DNA of 64,000 nt from Rallus limicola (GCA_022605955.1 JAKCOZ010000041.1:3088501-3152500); one strand, 5' to 3'; positions 36,220-49,445 are shown, numbered from the stretch's first letter. Made by a program: numbers and translations. The notes: generated from the letters alone by a model not told the origin.

Positions 36220-36815
36220 CCATTCCATAGAATCCCAGCCTGGTCTGGGTTGGAAGGGACCCCAAGGAGCACAGAGCTCCAACCCCCTGCCACAGGCAGG
36301 GACACCAACCTCCAGGTCTGGAGCTACACAAGGTTGCCCAGGGCCCCAGCCAACCTGGCCTTGAACACCCCCAGGGACGGGGCACCCACCCCCTCTCTGG
36401 GCAGCCCCTTCCAGCCCCTCACCACTCTCTCTGCAAAGAACTTCCCCCTAAGATCTCATCTAACCCTTCCCTCCTCCAGCTTCACTCCATCCCCCTTGTC
36501 CTGCCAGTCTCTGCCCTTGAACAAGCTGATGCCCTCCTGTGTCTCTGCTCCCTTCAGGGACTGGCAGGCTGCAATGAGGTCCCCCCACAGCCTTCTCTTC
36601 TCCAGGCTGACCCAGCCCAGCTCCCTCAGCCTCTCTCCAGAGGGGAGCTGCTCCAGCCCTCTGAGCATCTCCGTGGCTCCTCTGACCCCTCTCCAACAGC
36701 CCCACATCTTTCTTGTGCTGGGGCCCCAGCTCTGGACACAGGGCTCCAGCTGGGGCCTCCCCAGGGCAGAGCAGAGAGGGACAATCCCTTCCCTGTCCCT
36801 GCTGGCCACATCTCT
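36220..36815 (-). mobile_element. CR1 LINE fragment, 5'-truncated (subfamily I)
   Basis: The 3' terminus at left reads CCATAGAATCCCAGCCTGG. It matches the copies at 40140 and 45056 over nearly 600 bp. It abuts the truncated end of LTR copy 3, so it either landed in the LTR or accompanies a deletion. Confidence 0.92.
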
Positions 36816-37811
36816 GATTATAGTTTCAATAGCAATGGCCTTTCAGTTCTTGACCAAACTATTTATTTCAAAACCTACATCTCTTCCCACACTCTTCTAA
36901 TCAGTTGAGTAGAAAAAAATATCAAACCACCTACTCCCATGTTATAAGGACTGACTGTTCGAGTTTAAAGCATTTCAAGGGCTAAATATAATATTTTTGC
37001 AGTTCAGCAGCTCAGCTACTGGAGGATTCAGGAGCTGTTTGAATACCAGTAATCTCTTGAGACCCTGGCCAGGGAAGACTTCATTTAGTTTACGTGGGAG
37101 GAGGATGCACAGCACACTCCCCAAAATGCACCCTCTAGCTTCTGCTTAGCTCTCCACCTATACAAAGAGATACCACACCTCTATTCCATAAGAAGTATGG
37201 AATGAATACCTGCCCTTCAGGGATGCCTGTAGTGTCAGTTCTTTAAAATCTTCATAACAACTTGTCCTGAGCAAACAGGATGTAGTAAACTGGGGATGGT
37301 GACAGTCATTTGGCCTCAGTGGGAACACAAGTGGTTTCTTTTCTGGAGTGCCTGGTTTTCTAGTGCAAGAAGAGTAAGAGTGATGTCCTACTGACTCCAC
37401 AAGTGCTTAATGAAATACCTTCTTCACCAGGAAGATTGCCTAAGATCAGATATTTGTCATGAAGTGTTAATAAAATATTTTAAATTAAACCTGACAAAAA
37501 TACTAAAGAATAAAAGGTTTAACAGGTATGTGCTGGATTAGTAAGTATAACCTGACATTATCACCTCTAGCTGCTGGTCTGGCACATACCAGAAGTCACA
37601 GCCATGGCAGCATGGTTAGTGGGGCTGTATGTGAGACCCAACATCAGCTCCCATGGTGCAACCCAATGACTTAGTCCAAAATCACTTCTACTGCGGCTCA
37701 GCCTGTGAACTAGGCCCCATTTCTTCATGGTGGGAACTAATTGTACAGTGGAGGAGGGTAATGTGGAGAAAATGACTAGAACTTCATCTCAGATCTGTAA
37801 ATCTGCACTTT

Positions 37812-38312
37812 GAGTGCTGGGTCCAGTTCTGGGCTCCTCAGCATCAGAAGGACATGGAGGTCCTGGAGCCAGTCCAGAGAAGGGCAACCAGGCTGGGGAA
37901 GGGGCTGGAGGGCAAATCCTCTGAGGAGCAGCTGAGGGAGCTGGGGGTGTTGAGGCTGGAGAAGAGGAGGCTGAGGGGAGCCCTTCTCCCCACCTGCCCT
38001 GCCCTGCCAGGAGGGTGCAGAGAGGTGGGCGCTGGTCTCTTCAGCCAGGGGCCAGGAGCTGGGACAAGGGGCAATGGGCTCAAGCTGGGCCAGGGCAGGG
38101 TCAGAGCAGATGGGAGGGCAAAGTTCTTCCCTGGCAGAGTTGTCAGGGCCTGGCCCAGGCTGCCCAGGGAGGGGCTGAGTCCCCTTCCCTGGGTGTGTTT
38201 AACAGCTGGGGAGATGAGGTGCTCATGGATCTGGTTCAGCTTAGGATGGGAATGGTTGGACTTGATGAGCTTCAAGGGCTTTTCCAACCTGGTGATTCTG
38301 TGTTTTCTGTGA
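37812..38312 (+). mobile_element. CR1 LINE fragment, 5'-truncated (subfamily III)
   Basis: It matches the minus-strand copy at 3950-4452 nearly base for base. Its end reads GGCTTTTCCAACCTGGTGATTCTGTG. Confidence 0.9.
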
Positions 38313-38882
38313 AATCTCCCTGACACACACCACAAAGAGGAGTGTTGGACCACAAATGTTGCTTGTTTGGGAGGAATTGGAAAGACTCTCTCCCAGGTTT
38401 GACCCCATTTTTCAATAACTCTCTGCAGCATGAGAGAGATGCTACTAATGCTTCCCACTGCAGCGGTTCACTAGAGTACAGGAGACTTTAAGTGGCACTG
38501 CAGCTGGGACTCAGGCTTTGAGTGCTACTTCAAGACTTGAATATATTCATTTCCTTTGAGAAGGATGAGGAAAGATGCACAGAGTGGAAACATCCTGTGA
38601 TGGGGCAGTTTTCTGGGTTGCTATGGTGAGAGTATGTCCTGCTGTGCTCTGGTGTAACAGCCTTAGAAATACAATGGCTAGAGTCTATTCCAGTGCAGAT
38701 TTATGAGGATGCTTGAGCACTTACTCCAGCCCATATTTTTCTCTCCCCATTGCTATAGTCAATTGTTGTCAACAACTGTTCTGGGACACTTCCTGTATTT
38801 CACTCCTGGGAATAGGACAGAAACAGACCCTTGAATCCAATAAATATGGAAGTAGGATAAGCTTCCTTTCTTTAAAAAACTC

Positions 38883-38902
38883 TTTTTTTTTTTTTTTTTT
38901 TT
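38883..38902 (+). repeat. Poly-T run of about 20
   Basis: A homopolymer of T followed by AAAATC. No recognisable retrogene or LINE is attached to it, so it is a simple repeat. Confidence 0.85.
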
Positions 38903-40139
38903 AAAATCTCCTGTATTTTCTTTGCCTTTTACTCCAGATCTGAAGTTCTGGTTCTGGCTGTGCAGCTCAAGGCAGTTTGGGTCATCTCTGCCTATTTTTA
39001 CCATTTCAGCTCATCCCTGTTTCCTTTCCTGGGAGATGAGGGCAGTGTCAACCCAAAGGAGGTGTTGGCAAAGGACAGGCACTCACAAAAAGTCCCTTCC
39101 CTCCATTTCTCTTATGTCACAGTTGCTTACCAGGTACCAAACCAGATCAGATCAACACCAGTTATTCTTTTTAATCTTACTGTGTTTGAAAAAAATACTA
39201 GTTTTCAGTGAAATCAGTTCCCTGAGCTGGCTTGTTGGCCCCTTGTGATATGGAGGTGGTGAGACACATTCTGGGGACAGAGCAGGCTTGAATCAATATA
39301 AAGTCATTAAGAAACAACAGCTAAATATTGTGGTGTCATTCCTCTCTTTTTGTGGTGTTAGCTGTCTAACTCTTCCACCTTTAAATTCTCTTTTTGGGAA
39401 GAAACAGAAAGGAGATAAGAAGAGGGGTTTTTAGGCTTTGACCTTCACTGAGGAGAAAGTATCAGCTCAGGTGATGAGAAAAACTCATAAATAATTTGAG
39501 TAGAACCTGTAGAGCAAACAAGGCATGCCAAAAACTTGGATCAAGTTTATTTTTAGAGTTGTGCAAGGCTTTAGTAGGCTCTGGCAGCCCCCTGGAGCAG
39601 TGCTGTGGCCATCCAGGTAGCTATTAACCATTATTAAATCACCCTGGTGCAAAACAGAAAGTGAAGGGTCTGCTCCGTGGGGAGATGCTGGATGTCTCAT
39701 AGCCACTGGTACCTGGAGGGGCTGCTCATGCTGGGAATTTCTGAGCTTTAGCATCATTTGGAGGGTTAGACTGGTTTTCTTTGCTGGCTTGACTCTGTCA
39801 GAAGTTTTAAGAGACTATACTTTACCACTCCCAGAAGGACAAGTTTGGTAGCTTAATGTTTGTGATGAGTAAAACATGGCTAGAAGGGACCTGTGATGTG
39901 TTTTCAGGGGCAACAGATGTGTCTTGTTAGATGTTTTATAAACTCCTTTTAGATTTGGGGGTTTCCTGTACCTCTGTAATCATCCCAGGGAGGCAGCAAT
40001 GTCATCAGCCATTTGATAAGTGTCGCTGCTTCTCCTGACTTCTTGCTGGTCTGGTCCTGAAGACAGGGGTTTGCTGCTGGCACTGCTTTTTTGTTGCTTT
40101 TATTTTCCCCTAAAACTGGTGTGATTGACACAACAGAAG

Positions 40140-40985
40140 GAAAGGAGCCATCCAGAGGGATCTTGGCAGGCTGGAAAGGTGGATCTGGGTGAACCTCATG
40201 AGGTTCAACACTGCCAAGTCCCAGGTGTTGCACTTGGACCAGAGGAATCCCAGACACAGATACAGCCTGGGAGAAGAGCTCCTGGAGAGCAGCCCTGCTG
40301 AGCAGGACCTGGGTGCCATGGGGGATGAGAAACTGCCCATGAGCCAGCAGTGGCTCTGGCAGCTGGGAAGGGCGATGGATCCTGGGCTCCATCAGCAGAG
40401 GGGTGGCAGCAGGGACAGGGAGGGGATTGTCCCTCTCTGCTCTGTCCTGGGGAGGCCCCAGCTGGAGTCCTGTGTCCAGAGCTGGGGCCCCAGCACAAGA
40501 AAGATGTGGGGCTGTTGGAGAGGGGTCAGAGGAGCCACAGAGATGCTCAGAGGGCTGGAGCAGCTCCCCTCTGGAGAGAGGCTGAGGGAGCTGGGCTGGG
40601 TCAGCCTGGAGAAGAGAAGGCTGTGGGGGGACCTCATTGCAGCCTGCCAGTCCCTGAAGGGAGCAGAGACACAGGAGGGAATCAGCTTGTTCAAGGGCAG
40701 AGACTGGCAGGACAAGGGGGCTGGAGTGAAGCTGAAGGAGGGAAGGGTTAGATGAGATCTTAGGGGGAAGTTCTTTGCAGAGAGAGTGGTGAGGGGCTGG
40801 AAGGGGCTGCCCAGAGAGGGGGTGGGTGCCCCGTCCCTGGGGGTGTTGAAGGCCAGGTTGGCTGTGGCCCTGGGCAACCTTGTGTAGCTCCAGGCCTGGA
40901 GGTTGGTGTCCCTGCCTGTGGCAGGGAGTTGGAGCTCTGTGATCCTTGGGGTCCCTTCCAACCCAGACCAGGCTGGGATTCTGAT
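40140..40985 (+). mobile_element. Longest CR1 copy in the window (subfamily I)
   Basis: About 845 bp. It extends further 5' than its relatives, into the ORF2 region encoding [24 protein letters not shown] sequence. It then carries the shared 3' block and ends GGGATTCTGATT. Open stretches persist but both frames are broken, so it is not a functional ORF2. Confidence 0.92.
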
Positions 40986-42104
40986 TCCATTAATTGTTCT
41001 GCTGCTTGTGGCACATCATATTTTGCACATAGTTTTCTTCATTTGGGGGAGAGGTATCCTTGTGTATGTCTTTCAAAAAGCGTGCTTGTATTTTTTTTCT
41101 CTCTCATCTAAAGGTGACTGTGCCAGGTTGTTACCTGTGAATCAGTGGAAACAGGTTCTAAGAATACATATGGGCTAAAAGATGTCTAAAGTTCCTTGCC
41201 TGGGGAAGCCCAGCCAGCTCCAGAGATGTTGGGAAGGAGGATGGGGGAGAAAATATTTATATGGACATTTAATATTTGAAAAAAAAAATTATTAATCTGT
41301 TCTAAATAGTAATATGTTTCTGTAAATAGCCTCAAAGCATCACACTGAGTTAGAGCTGGGAGGGGAAGAGATGTGCTGCTGATTTTCATTTTGAAGGCTT
41401 AATACTGCATGTATATATATATTTATAGCTGTTTTATCTGAACTCATAACAGATTATCCCTTGGCTTTATATTAGTGTATAATATTTCTAATATTCAGAG
41501 ATCCATAATTCAGCACCTGTAATCAAATACTTGGAGATGCCATCAGCTGAGTTATTATCCCAATCTGTCTGTATTTCAATGGATAATAATTTAATGAAAT
41601 CAGCACTTAACTTCTGGAGTCCTCTGGACAGAAAAGATCAGATGGAACTGCCACCCTTAACTTCCTTCATTAAGAAACTCCAGCCTTGATTAGCAGGATC
41701 TGAAGACCCAAATATTTAGAACTTGTTTTCCTAAATGTCTACCCACAGGGGCATTCACAGGACAACCTCACATTAAAAATAGAACAGAAACTCTGCAAAA
41801 TCCCCCATGGGAGAGGAGATGAGAGCAGTGATACCACCTGCCCTGGCCACACTGATGGAGCAGGGCACAGCTGGATGGTTCCCTTCAACAGACCTTCTGG
41901 TGGCAGGCACTGGCACACAGGGAGCAGGTAAGAGGGGGAAGTGTCTGCACTCCTTTCCTCCCTGAAAGCCTGTCTGTGAGAGAGGTTGCTCCTCAGAAAG
42001 GTCAGGAAGGTAGTATATCACACTGGGAAAGAACAGCAGAGGGATGCCAGGGTGCTGCTGGTGTTCCCCTCCAGTGTCTCAGACATGGGAAGAAGGCTCA
42101 AGTC

Positions 42105-42999
42105 TAGGTACAGTGTTGGTTACCCTCATGGTGACCTTTGTCATCCCTTGCAGCCCAAGGAAAAGACCATGGAGCAGACTGTCCCCCTGCAAACCATGGA
42201 AGATGGCAGGGAGCAGAGATCCCACCTGCAGCCTGTGGAGAGGCCCCACACTGGAGCAGGGGGAGACATGTGGAAGATGCTGTGACCTGTGTTGGATCAA
42301 GCTCCTGGCAGGGCCTGCAGCCCAAGGAGATGCCAGGCCAGGCCAGAGCAGGTTTGCTGTGGGGCTACTTGTGACCCCGTGGGGGACCAGGCTGGAGCAG
42401 TCTGGGCCTGAGAGACTAAGAGACATTCTGTGGTTGATGACTGCACCCACAGCAGTGACCCACACTGGGGCAGCTGGGGAAGAGCTGAAGCCCTGTGGGG
42501 AAGGACTCAGGTTGGAGAAGTTCCTGCAGGACTGTCTGCCCTGGCTGGGACCCCACGGTGCCGCAGGGGAAGGGGGTGAGGAATGGTGCCCCTGGCTAAG
42601 AAGGAAAACAACTCATGAGGAACTGCCCCAAACCCCCATTCCCCATCTCCCCCAGTGACACTTTGGGGGCAGAAGGGAGAGAAATCATAAACAAAGTTAA
42701 GTCCACAAAGAAGAGAGGGCTGGGGGGAGCTGCTTTAGGATCTGGTCCCACTTCTCATCCCCCGACTCTGGTGTCACTGGGGGTGCAGGGCAGGGCCAGC
42801 AAGGAGAGAGTTTCCTTTCCTTTCTTCTGTGCTGAGTCTGTTCTGCCCGTGATGCTGACTGTGGAATGATCTCTCCCTGGCCTCATCTCCACTCCTCAGC
42901 CTCTCGATAGATATTTCCTACCCTGTCCAGCTGAGAAGGGCAGTGTTAGAGCAGCTTTGGTGGGTGTCTGGCCTCCAGCCAGTGTTAAACCACCACACA
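42105..42999 (-). mobile_element. Probable solo LTR of an endogenous retrovirus, copy 2
   Basis: It is the longest copy of the family at 34399 and 36087. On the minus strand it begins TGTGTGGTGGTTTAACACTGG. The left boundary (about 42105) is uncertain because copy 1 is shorter there. No retroviral coding sequence is adjacent. Confidence 0.55.
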
Positions 43000-43001
43000 T
43001 G

Positions 43002-43601
43002 CTGGGCGCCATCAAAAGAAGTGTGGCCACAGATTGAGAGAGGTGCTTCTGCCCCTCTAGTTTCCTCTGATGAGACCTCACCTGGAGTGCTGTGTCCAGC
43101 TTTGGAGCCCTCAGCACAAGAAGGACGTGGACCTGTTGGAGTGTGTCCAGAGAGGACCACAAAAATGATCAAAGAGCTGGAGCACCTCTGCTGTGAAGCC
43201 AGGCTGAGGGAGCTGGGCTTGTTCAGCCTGGAGAAGAGAATACTCCAGCGGGGACCTTATAGCAGCCTTCCAGTCCCTGAAAGGTGCCTGTAAGAAAGCT
43301 GGGAAAGAGCTGTTCATAAGGACATGGAGCACTAGGATGAGGGATGATGGCTTTAAACTAGAACAGGGGAGGTTTAAGTTGGATATTAGGAAAAAAATCT
43401 TAAATATGAGAGTGGGGGATCACTAGAACAGGTTGCTCAGAGACGTAGGGAAGGCCCCATCCCTGGAGATGTTCAAGGTCAGGCTTGATGGGGCTCTGAG
43501 GAACCTGATCTAGTGAAGATGTCCCTGCTTAGTGCAGGAGGTTTGGAGTAGATGACCTCTAAAGGTCCCTTCCAACCCAATACATTCTGTGAGTCTATGA
43601 C
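43002..43601 (+). mobile_element. Older CR1 copy (subfamily IV)
   Basis: It starts at TGGGCGCCATCAAAAGAAG and ends CCAATACATTCTGTGAGTCTATGA. It is about 600 bp and more diverged than subfamily I, with several disrupting changes. Its 5' end abuts LTR copy 2 directly. Confidence 0.9.
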
Positions 43602-46600
43602 TTCTCATGGCCTTAATTTGAATAATCTGCCTCTAAGCCCATATGTGCTGTAATTGTAGGTGATCTGTTTTTGTGAGGAATGTTGAATGTCTGATATGGG
43701 AAAAAAAAACCCTCCTGAAAGAGATTTTTAAATAAATAAACCAGCTTTGTCAGCAGAGGCCAATTCAGATCATAATCCATAAATAAGTATTCTTTGTACC
43801 ACTACAGTTTAAAACAACTGTGCCTCCAACATGTCAGCCTGAGCTGTGCTTTAGACACTGTAAAAACTGAGTCTTGGACTTTTCCTGTTGAGTAGATGTG
43901 TGCCTTGGGCAATGTGCAATCCAGCTGGTGGGCTTGGGAACCCAGGGAAGTGCTGACTTCCCACTGCTCTTTCCAACACTCAGGCAGCTTTGATGGGCTT
44001 TGGCACCACTGGAGCCAAGCCTTGACATGACCCTGCTGCAAAGTGCTTGCTGTACTCCAAGGCATTCCCACATGTGTGCAGGCTCTGGAGGACAAGAGCT
44101 GCTTGGTGGTTCCTGCACATCTATGCGTGACCAAGAGGTCCCAGAGCAAGGTGTGGCAGCCCCAGAGATGGGACAGGAGCATCCCCTGTGGCACAGGCTC
44201 TGAGATCACCACTTCACCCAGCATGGGGCCAAGCCAAAGTTGCCAAAAGCCAGAGAGGCACTTAGCTGGGAATACACCATGCACCTGAGTGGGTGTTTCC
44301 TCTTGCTTCCAAGAGGAAAGAAGTCTGGGAAAGCATTTCACATTTCTTTCTGAATGCAGCTCTAGTTTTTCAGGCCAACTGAACAAAGTGTCTGTCTAGA
44401 GAGCTCCAGAAAAAGGAACAAAAGTAAACTATAAATATTCAGCTCTTGACTTCAGGTTTCAATAAATGATGAGCTCTGGGAGAAGCATTTTTTTCCTTTC
44501 AAATATCAAATGACTTGATTCATTTTCTAAGTTGGTTATATAGTGCTTGTCACCTTCTCTCTGGGTACAGTACAGCAGCGTCTGGCAACGCTTTAAGATG
44601 ACACATCCCAAAGGAAATTGGGTCCAAGGGTCTAATGAGAAACAACCACTCCCCTGTGCAAGCTGGATCTCTGTATCTGTGCCTGTATCTATAAATAAAA
44701 TCTCTGGCACAGGAAGGTCTGATGTGAGACATGATGTTCAAAGATTACTTGACCTATTTAAAAATCACTGAGAGCTCTGGTGGCAGCCCCAAGGCAGGGT
44801 GATGGGTAGAGGCTCACCCTGCTGCTCTTTGCCAGCAGACCTGCAGCCTGGGCTCTGTGTGATGCCCTGTGCCAATCAACGTGCTGACACTCAGCTGCCT
44901 GCCACAGGCCTGGCACAGGATGGGATCTGCTGCCTGTCTGTGGTTCAGAAGCACACCCAGCACACCTGGGTTCTTGGGGAAAGCCAGGCAACCTCAGGAT
45001 GTGTCTCATGCCCACCCCCTCCCTGCCCCACCTCGGTATCACTGGCTTTGAAAATCACAGAATCATGGAATCACAGAATGCCAGCCTGGTCTGGGTTGGA
45101 AGGGACCCCAAGGATCACAGAGCTCCAACCCCCTGACACAGGCAAGGACACCAACCTCCAGGCCTGGAGCTACACAAGGTTGCCCAGGGCCCCAGCCAAC
45201 CTGGCCTTCAACACCCCCAGGGACGGGGCACCCACCCCCTCTCTGGGCAGCCCCTTCCAGCCCCTCACCACTCTCTCTGGAAAAAACTTCCCCCTAAGAT
45301 CTCATCTAACCCTTCCTTCCTTCAGCTTCACTCCATCCCCCTTGTCCTGCCAGGCTCTACCCTTGAACAAGCTGATTCCCTCCTGTGTCTCTGCTCCCTT
45401 CAGGGACTGGCAGGCTGCAATGAGGTCCCCCCACAGCCTTCTCTTCTCCAGGCTGACCCAGCCCAGCTGCCCTCAGAGGGGAGCTGCTCCAGCCCTCTGA
45501 GCATCTCCGTGGCTCCTCTGACCCCTCTCCAACAGCCCCACATCTTTCTTGTGCTGGGGCCCCAGCTCTGGACACAGGACTCCAGCTGGGGCCTCCCCAG
45601 GGCAGAGCAGAGAGGGACAATCCCCTCCCTGTCCCTGCTGCCACCCCTCTGCTGATGGAGCCCAGGAAAATCTCCTGATACAGACACCTTCTGCTCTAAG
45701 GGAGGTTGTTGTGAAGTCAGAGCAGGCTCAGGCCCATGTAAATGATTAATGTGCCATGTCAGCAGTGGTTATCAAGAAGCACGTGGCACACGTATTGGCA
45801 CCACCCATGTCTGGTGGATTCCATCAGCCACAGGACAGCTGGGATGTGTGGCCAGCTCACACAGGAGCACACCAGTTGAGTAAACAGTATGGAATCCTTC
45901 CACCAGCTTAAAACATGTTTTGTTCAATCTGTTTTGTAGATGGATACAAGTAGGAGGGAGCTGAGCACTCTCTGGGCCCTGGAGCACTAGGGCCATTCAG
46001 TGGGAACTGAAGGAAGGAGAGGATGTGAGTTCCACACAACTGCTGCAAAGAAAACAATTCAGCTTGTGTTGTGAAGCTGAATTACAGGGGACAGGCAATG
46101 TGCAGTTTGCTCCAAGTTCCCTTCAGCTGTTAATGAAGTAGTTGTGGCACTCACAGTGTGCTGGCTCTTGGCAGTGGTGGTCGCAGGGGCTGTGGGTTGG
46201 CTGGGGGCAGCTCTGTGAGGTGTTAAGTCCATTATAAACTTTGCTTTCCCTGGTGTGGCCATAAAAAAAATGCAATTTGCCAGGCTAGGTGTGAAATAGG
46301 ATGTGTTTGGGCAAATCCTTATGATTTTTGAAGTGCTCTGAAACGGGAAGAGCTGTGCTCAGTGATTTGCACCCAAGGCAAAAAGCCCTTAAGCTAAGTG
46401 GCCATTCAGTTGGGTGCTGAAGTGCCTGAGTTAAAATAGGTGTGCAATAACAGGGCAGAAGAATGTCCTGTACCCTGCTATCTGGGACCTATGGGAGCAG
46501 GGGACTCTGAGCAAACTCTGCTTTGAATGTAAGCTGTCTGCCAGGCCCCCAAACTCTGGAGCAAGTGGTTCCCCAGGAAGGAGCATTAGAACTTGCACAG

Positions 46601-47460
46601 TTGGGGGTATGATTTCTGCTAAAAAAAAGGAAAAATAATTGATGCCTTCTCTCCAGGTAATGTTTTATCTAGTCTTTGATAGGAACTTCTCAATCAATGG
46701 TGCAAAGATCTCAATAATCTGCTGGAAGATCTCAAATTTCCAGGAGTAACATGTTCATTTCAGAGACGTGAAGTGCAGCACGCATAGCTTAATGAGCTTC
46801 CCCTGCTCACATGGCCAGTGAGGTCCCAGAAGGAGACACAGTGTTTGTTCAGCCTTTTACTACACCAGCACTGCACTGGGTAACACTTCTGAAGAGTGAG
46901 TGTTACACAGGGAAGCAAAACACAACAGAAGAATATTGGTTTAATAATGGAGAACTGAGTCCAGCCTTAAACCAAACTGGCTTCCAAGTAATTTTCCAGG
47001 AGGAGCAGGTCCTTTGAGGAAAAAATCCATGCAGTGGAATAAGCAGATACTACTCCTGCAGCATACCCCAACAGGAGAGACATTTCATGAGGGAGATAAA
47101 GTGCTGGTGGGGTGGTGAATGAAGGAAGAGCTGCCACGCTCCCACCAGAGCCACGTTCACAGCTCACAGGCCTGAAATCCACAGCGAGCTGCTTCTCACA
47201 GACCCAGGAAGTTGTCTCAATTCCCTCTTTTCCAGAGTACCCACAATCCCAGGGTGGGCATACTTAAGAGCACAAGGTGCAAAACTTTATAGCCAAGTTA
47301 TGTTTCTGGTTCTCTCCACAGGCCTGTGGGGAGCACACACATGAGCAGCTGGGCTGCACGCCCACCGTTCTGGTCTTCACCAGCACCGCCCAGCCTGCCT
47401 GCTGGGAGGAGAGGACAGCATCTGAGCCACCCCTGCAACATGCACACAGCCACACTGCAC
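43602..47460. other. Intergenic DNA around the CR1 at 45056
   Basis: 43602-45055 and 45673-47460 hold no recognised gene or repeat. The frames are short, and I could not match any to a known protein. Confidence 0.55.
45056..45672 (-). mobile_element. CR1 LINE fragment, 5'-truncated (subfamily I)
   Basis: Its 3' terminus carries about three 8-10 bp ATTCTRTG-like units (CACAGAATCATGGAATCACAGAAT on plus). GAAAATC occurs at both element edges and may be a short target-site duplication. Confidence 0.92.
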
Positions 47461-47652
47461 TCAGAATCCCAGAATCCCAGGGGTTGGAAGGGCCCTGGAG
47501 AGCTCCTGGGGTCCAAGCCCCTGCCAAAGCAGCTCCCCAGCTCATAGTGCACAGGGCGGCGTCCAGACGGGGCTGGAATCTCTCCAGAGATGGAGACTCC
47601 ACACCCCCCTGGGCAGCCTGGCCCAGGGCTCCCTCACTCTCACTGGGGAAGA
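47461..47652 (-). mobile_element. CR1 LINE 3' fragment (subfamily II)
   Basis: A 190-bp copy of the end of the elements at 32768 and 55599, including TCCAGACGGGGCTGGAATC. It is followed by a doubled GGGAATCTTCTC and then by the minisatellite beginning near 47985. Confidence 0.9.
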
Positions 47653-47984
47653 GCGGGAATCTTCTCAGCTGGGAATCTTCTCACACCGTTGCAAGCAAGT
47701 CAGAGATGAGTCAAGGAACAGAGACATCTGCACTCACAAAGGGTAAATACAGTGTTGTCTGAGGGCTGCTGGCTCTCAGAGGCTCTCTAAGGTTCAGCCT
47801 TGCCCGCGCCCCGCACTTCCCCGCACTCTGCTGCTGCCGCGGCAAGCGTGTCTGATCCCCTCTGACCCGCTGTGTTCCGGCCCTCCCGGCCGGGAGACAC
47901 TTCCCTCGTCCCGGCCCGCACCCCTGGGAAAGGGGAAAGTGTGGGGAGGCGGCGGGGCTCGTCCCTGAGCGGGACCCCCGCTGC

Positions 47985-48705
47985 CCGCGGCTGCCCTGCG
48001 CTGTCCCCTGCTGCCCACTCCTGCCCGCTGCCGCCATCTGCTGCCCGTTGCTGCCGCCCCTGCTTGCCCGTCGCTCGCCCCCGCTTCCCACTGCCCGCCC
48101 CTGCCACCCGCTGCCCGCCCCTCGCTGCCCACCCCTGCTGCCCGCTATCCAACCCCACTGCCCGCTGTCCACCGCCCCTGTCACCCGCTGCCTGCCCCTC
48201 GCTGCCCGCCCCTCGCTGCCCACCCCTCGCTGCCCACCCCCACTGCCCGCTGCCCACCGCCCCTGCCACCCGCTGCCCGCCCCTGCTGCCCGCCCCCGCT
48301 GCCCGCCCCTCGCTGCCCACCCCTGCTGCCCCCCTACCCAACACCGCTGCCCGCTGCCCACCGCCCCTGCCACCCACTGCCTGCCCCTGCTGCCACCCGC
48401 TGCCCGCCCCTCGCTGTCCCGCCCCTTGCTGCCCACCCCTGCTGCCTGCTGCCCACCCCCGCTGCCCGCTGCCCGCCCCTGCCACCCCGCTGCCCACCCC
48501 TGCTGCCCACCCCTGCTGCCCGCTGCCCACCCCCGCTGCCCGCTGCCCACCGCCCCTGCCACCCGCTGCCCGCCCCTGCCGCTCACCCCCTGCTGCCCAC
48601 TGCCCACCCCCCGCTTCCCACTGCCTGGCCCCGCTGCCCACTCCTGCTGCCCACTGCCACCCCTCGCTGCCCGCTCCCCGCTGCCCACCCCCTAGCTGCC
48701 CAAAC
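47985..48705. repeat. GC-rich minisatellite built on a CCCGCTGCCCACCCCTGCTG-like unit
   Basis: About 720 bp of imperfect GCTGCCC-based repeats, almost purely pyrimidine plus G on the plus strand. A marker block CCACCGCCCCTG recurs at 48169, 48254, 48358 and 48547. Its spacings of 85, 104 and 189 bp suggest a higher-order period of about 85-105 bp. Stop codons are rare, so long frames (over 300 codons on the minus strand, two frames; 310 on plus) cross it. They encode only Gly/Ala/Gln/Arg or Pro/Cys/Ala repeats and are not taken as genes. Confidence 0.9.
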
Positions 48706-49445
48706 CAGGCTCTCCCAGTCAGGAGGAGTGTGTGCTGGTACCATGTAACCCCTGACTCAAGCACTGCCTATGGAAAGAGCATTTATTTGGTGGTTTCTGG
48801 ATAATTTCTTGTCCCTTTAGGCTAAGACAGGTTCCCTCATTCCTTTAACCCAATCCCCACCTCCAGGGAAGGCGAAGGATGGTCACGCTTCCCAGCAGGC
48901 TCCCACCAACCAACCTTTCCTACTTCTTCTATTATTATTCTGAAGTTGACCTAAAATACATTTAGAAATCCCCCCCAAAATAACTTTTCATCCAGAATAA
49001 ACCCTGCCTGGTGCTGTGTGGGTTATTACACCATCGCCCTCAGCACTTCAAAGTGAGAAAATAAATAATTAACCATAAATGTCACTTGAGGACTAATGAG
49101 TCAGTACACATCCCAAATGGCATAGGGAACGTTTACCTCTGGTAGAAACCACCAGTTTAAACTCTTACCTGCTGCTTCACTTGGGAATTCTCAGTTTCCC
49201 CTGAAGGGTCATTAAACACTACTGGAATCCCAAGGTTGAGAATGTGTGTAAAAGCATTTGTTCCCATGAAAGGAAAAATAAAATGAGTGAGGAAAAACTT
49301 TTGGGGTTAAAATACTGAGTGATGCCAGGAGTGAATTGGAGAAATACTGTGGAGAGACATTCTGAGCATTGATCAGTTTGTGCACCACCACTCTAGGTTA
49401 CTTGAAGGGCCGTTCAAACCCCTCACAACTTGCTCATGAGAGACC

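Larger units (their letters stand above)
38313..42104. other. Intergenic DNA around the CR1 at 40140
   Basis: Outside that CR1 and the poly-T run, 38313-40139 and 40986-42104 hold AT-rich unique sequence with no recognised feature. Confidence 0.55.

Noticed and set aside
47711..48804. Open frames of about 310-325 codons on both strands
   Set aside because: They are products of the GC-rich minisatellite, open in several frames at once. Composition is simple repeats only, and there is no domain.
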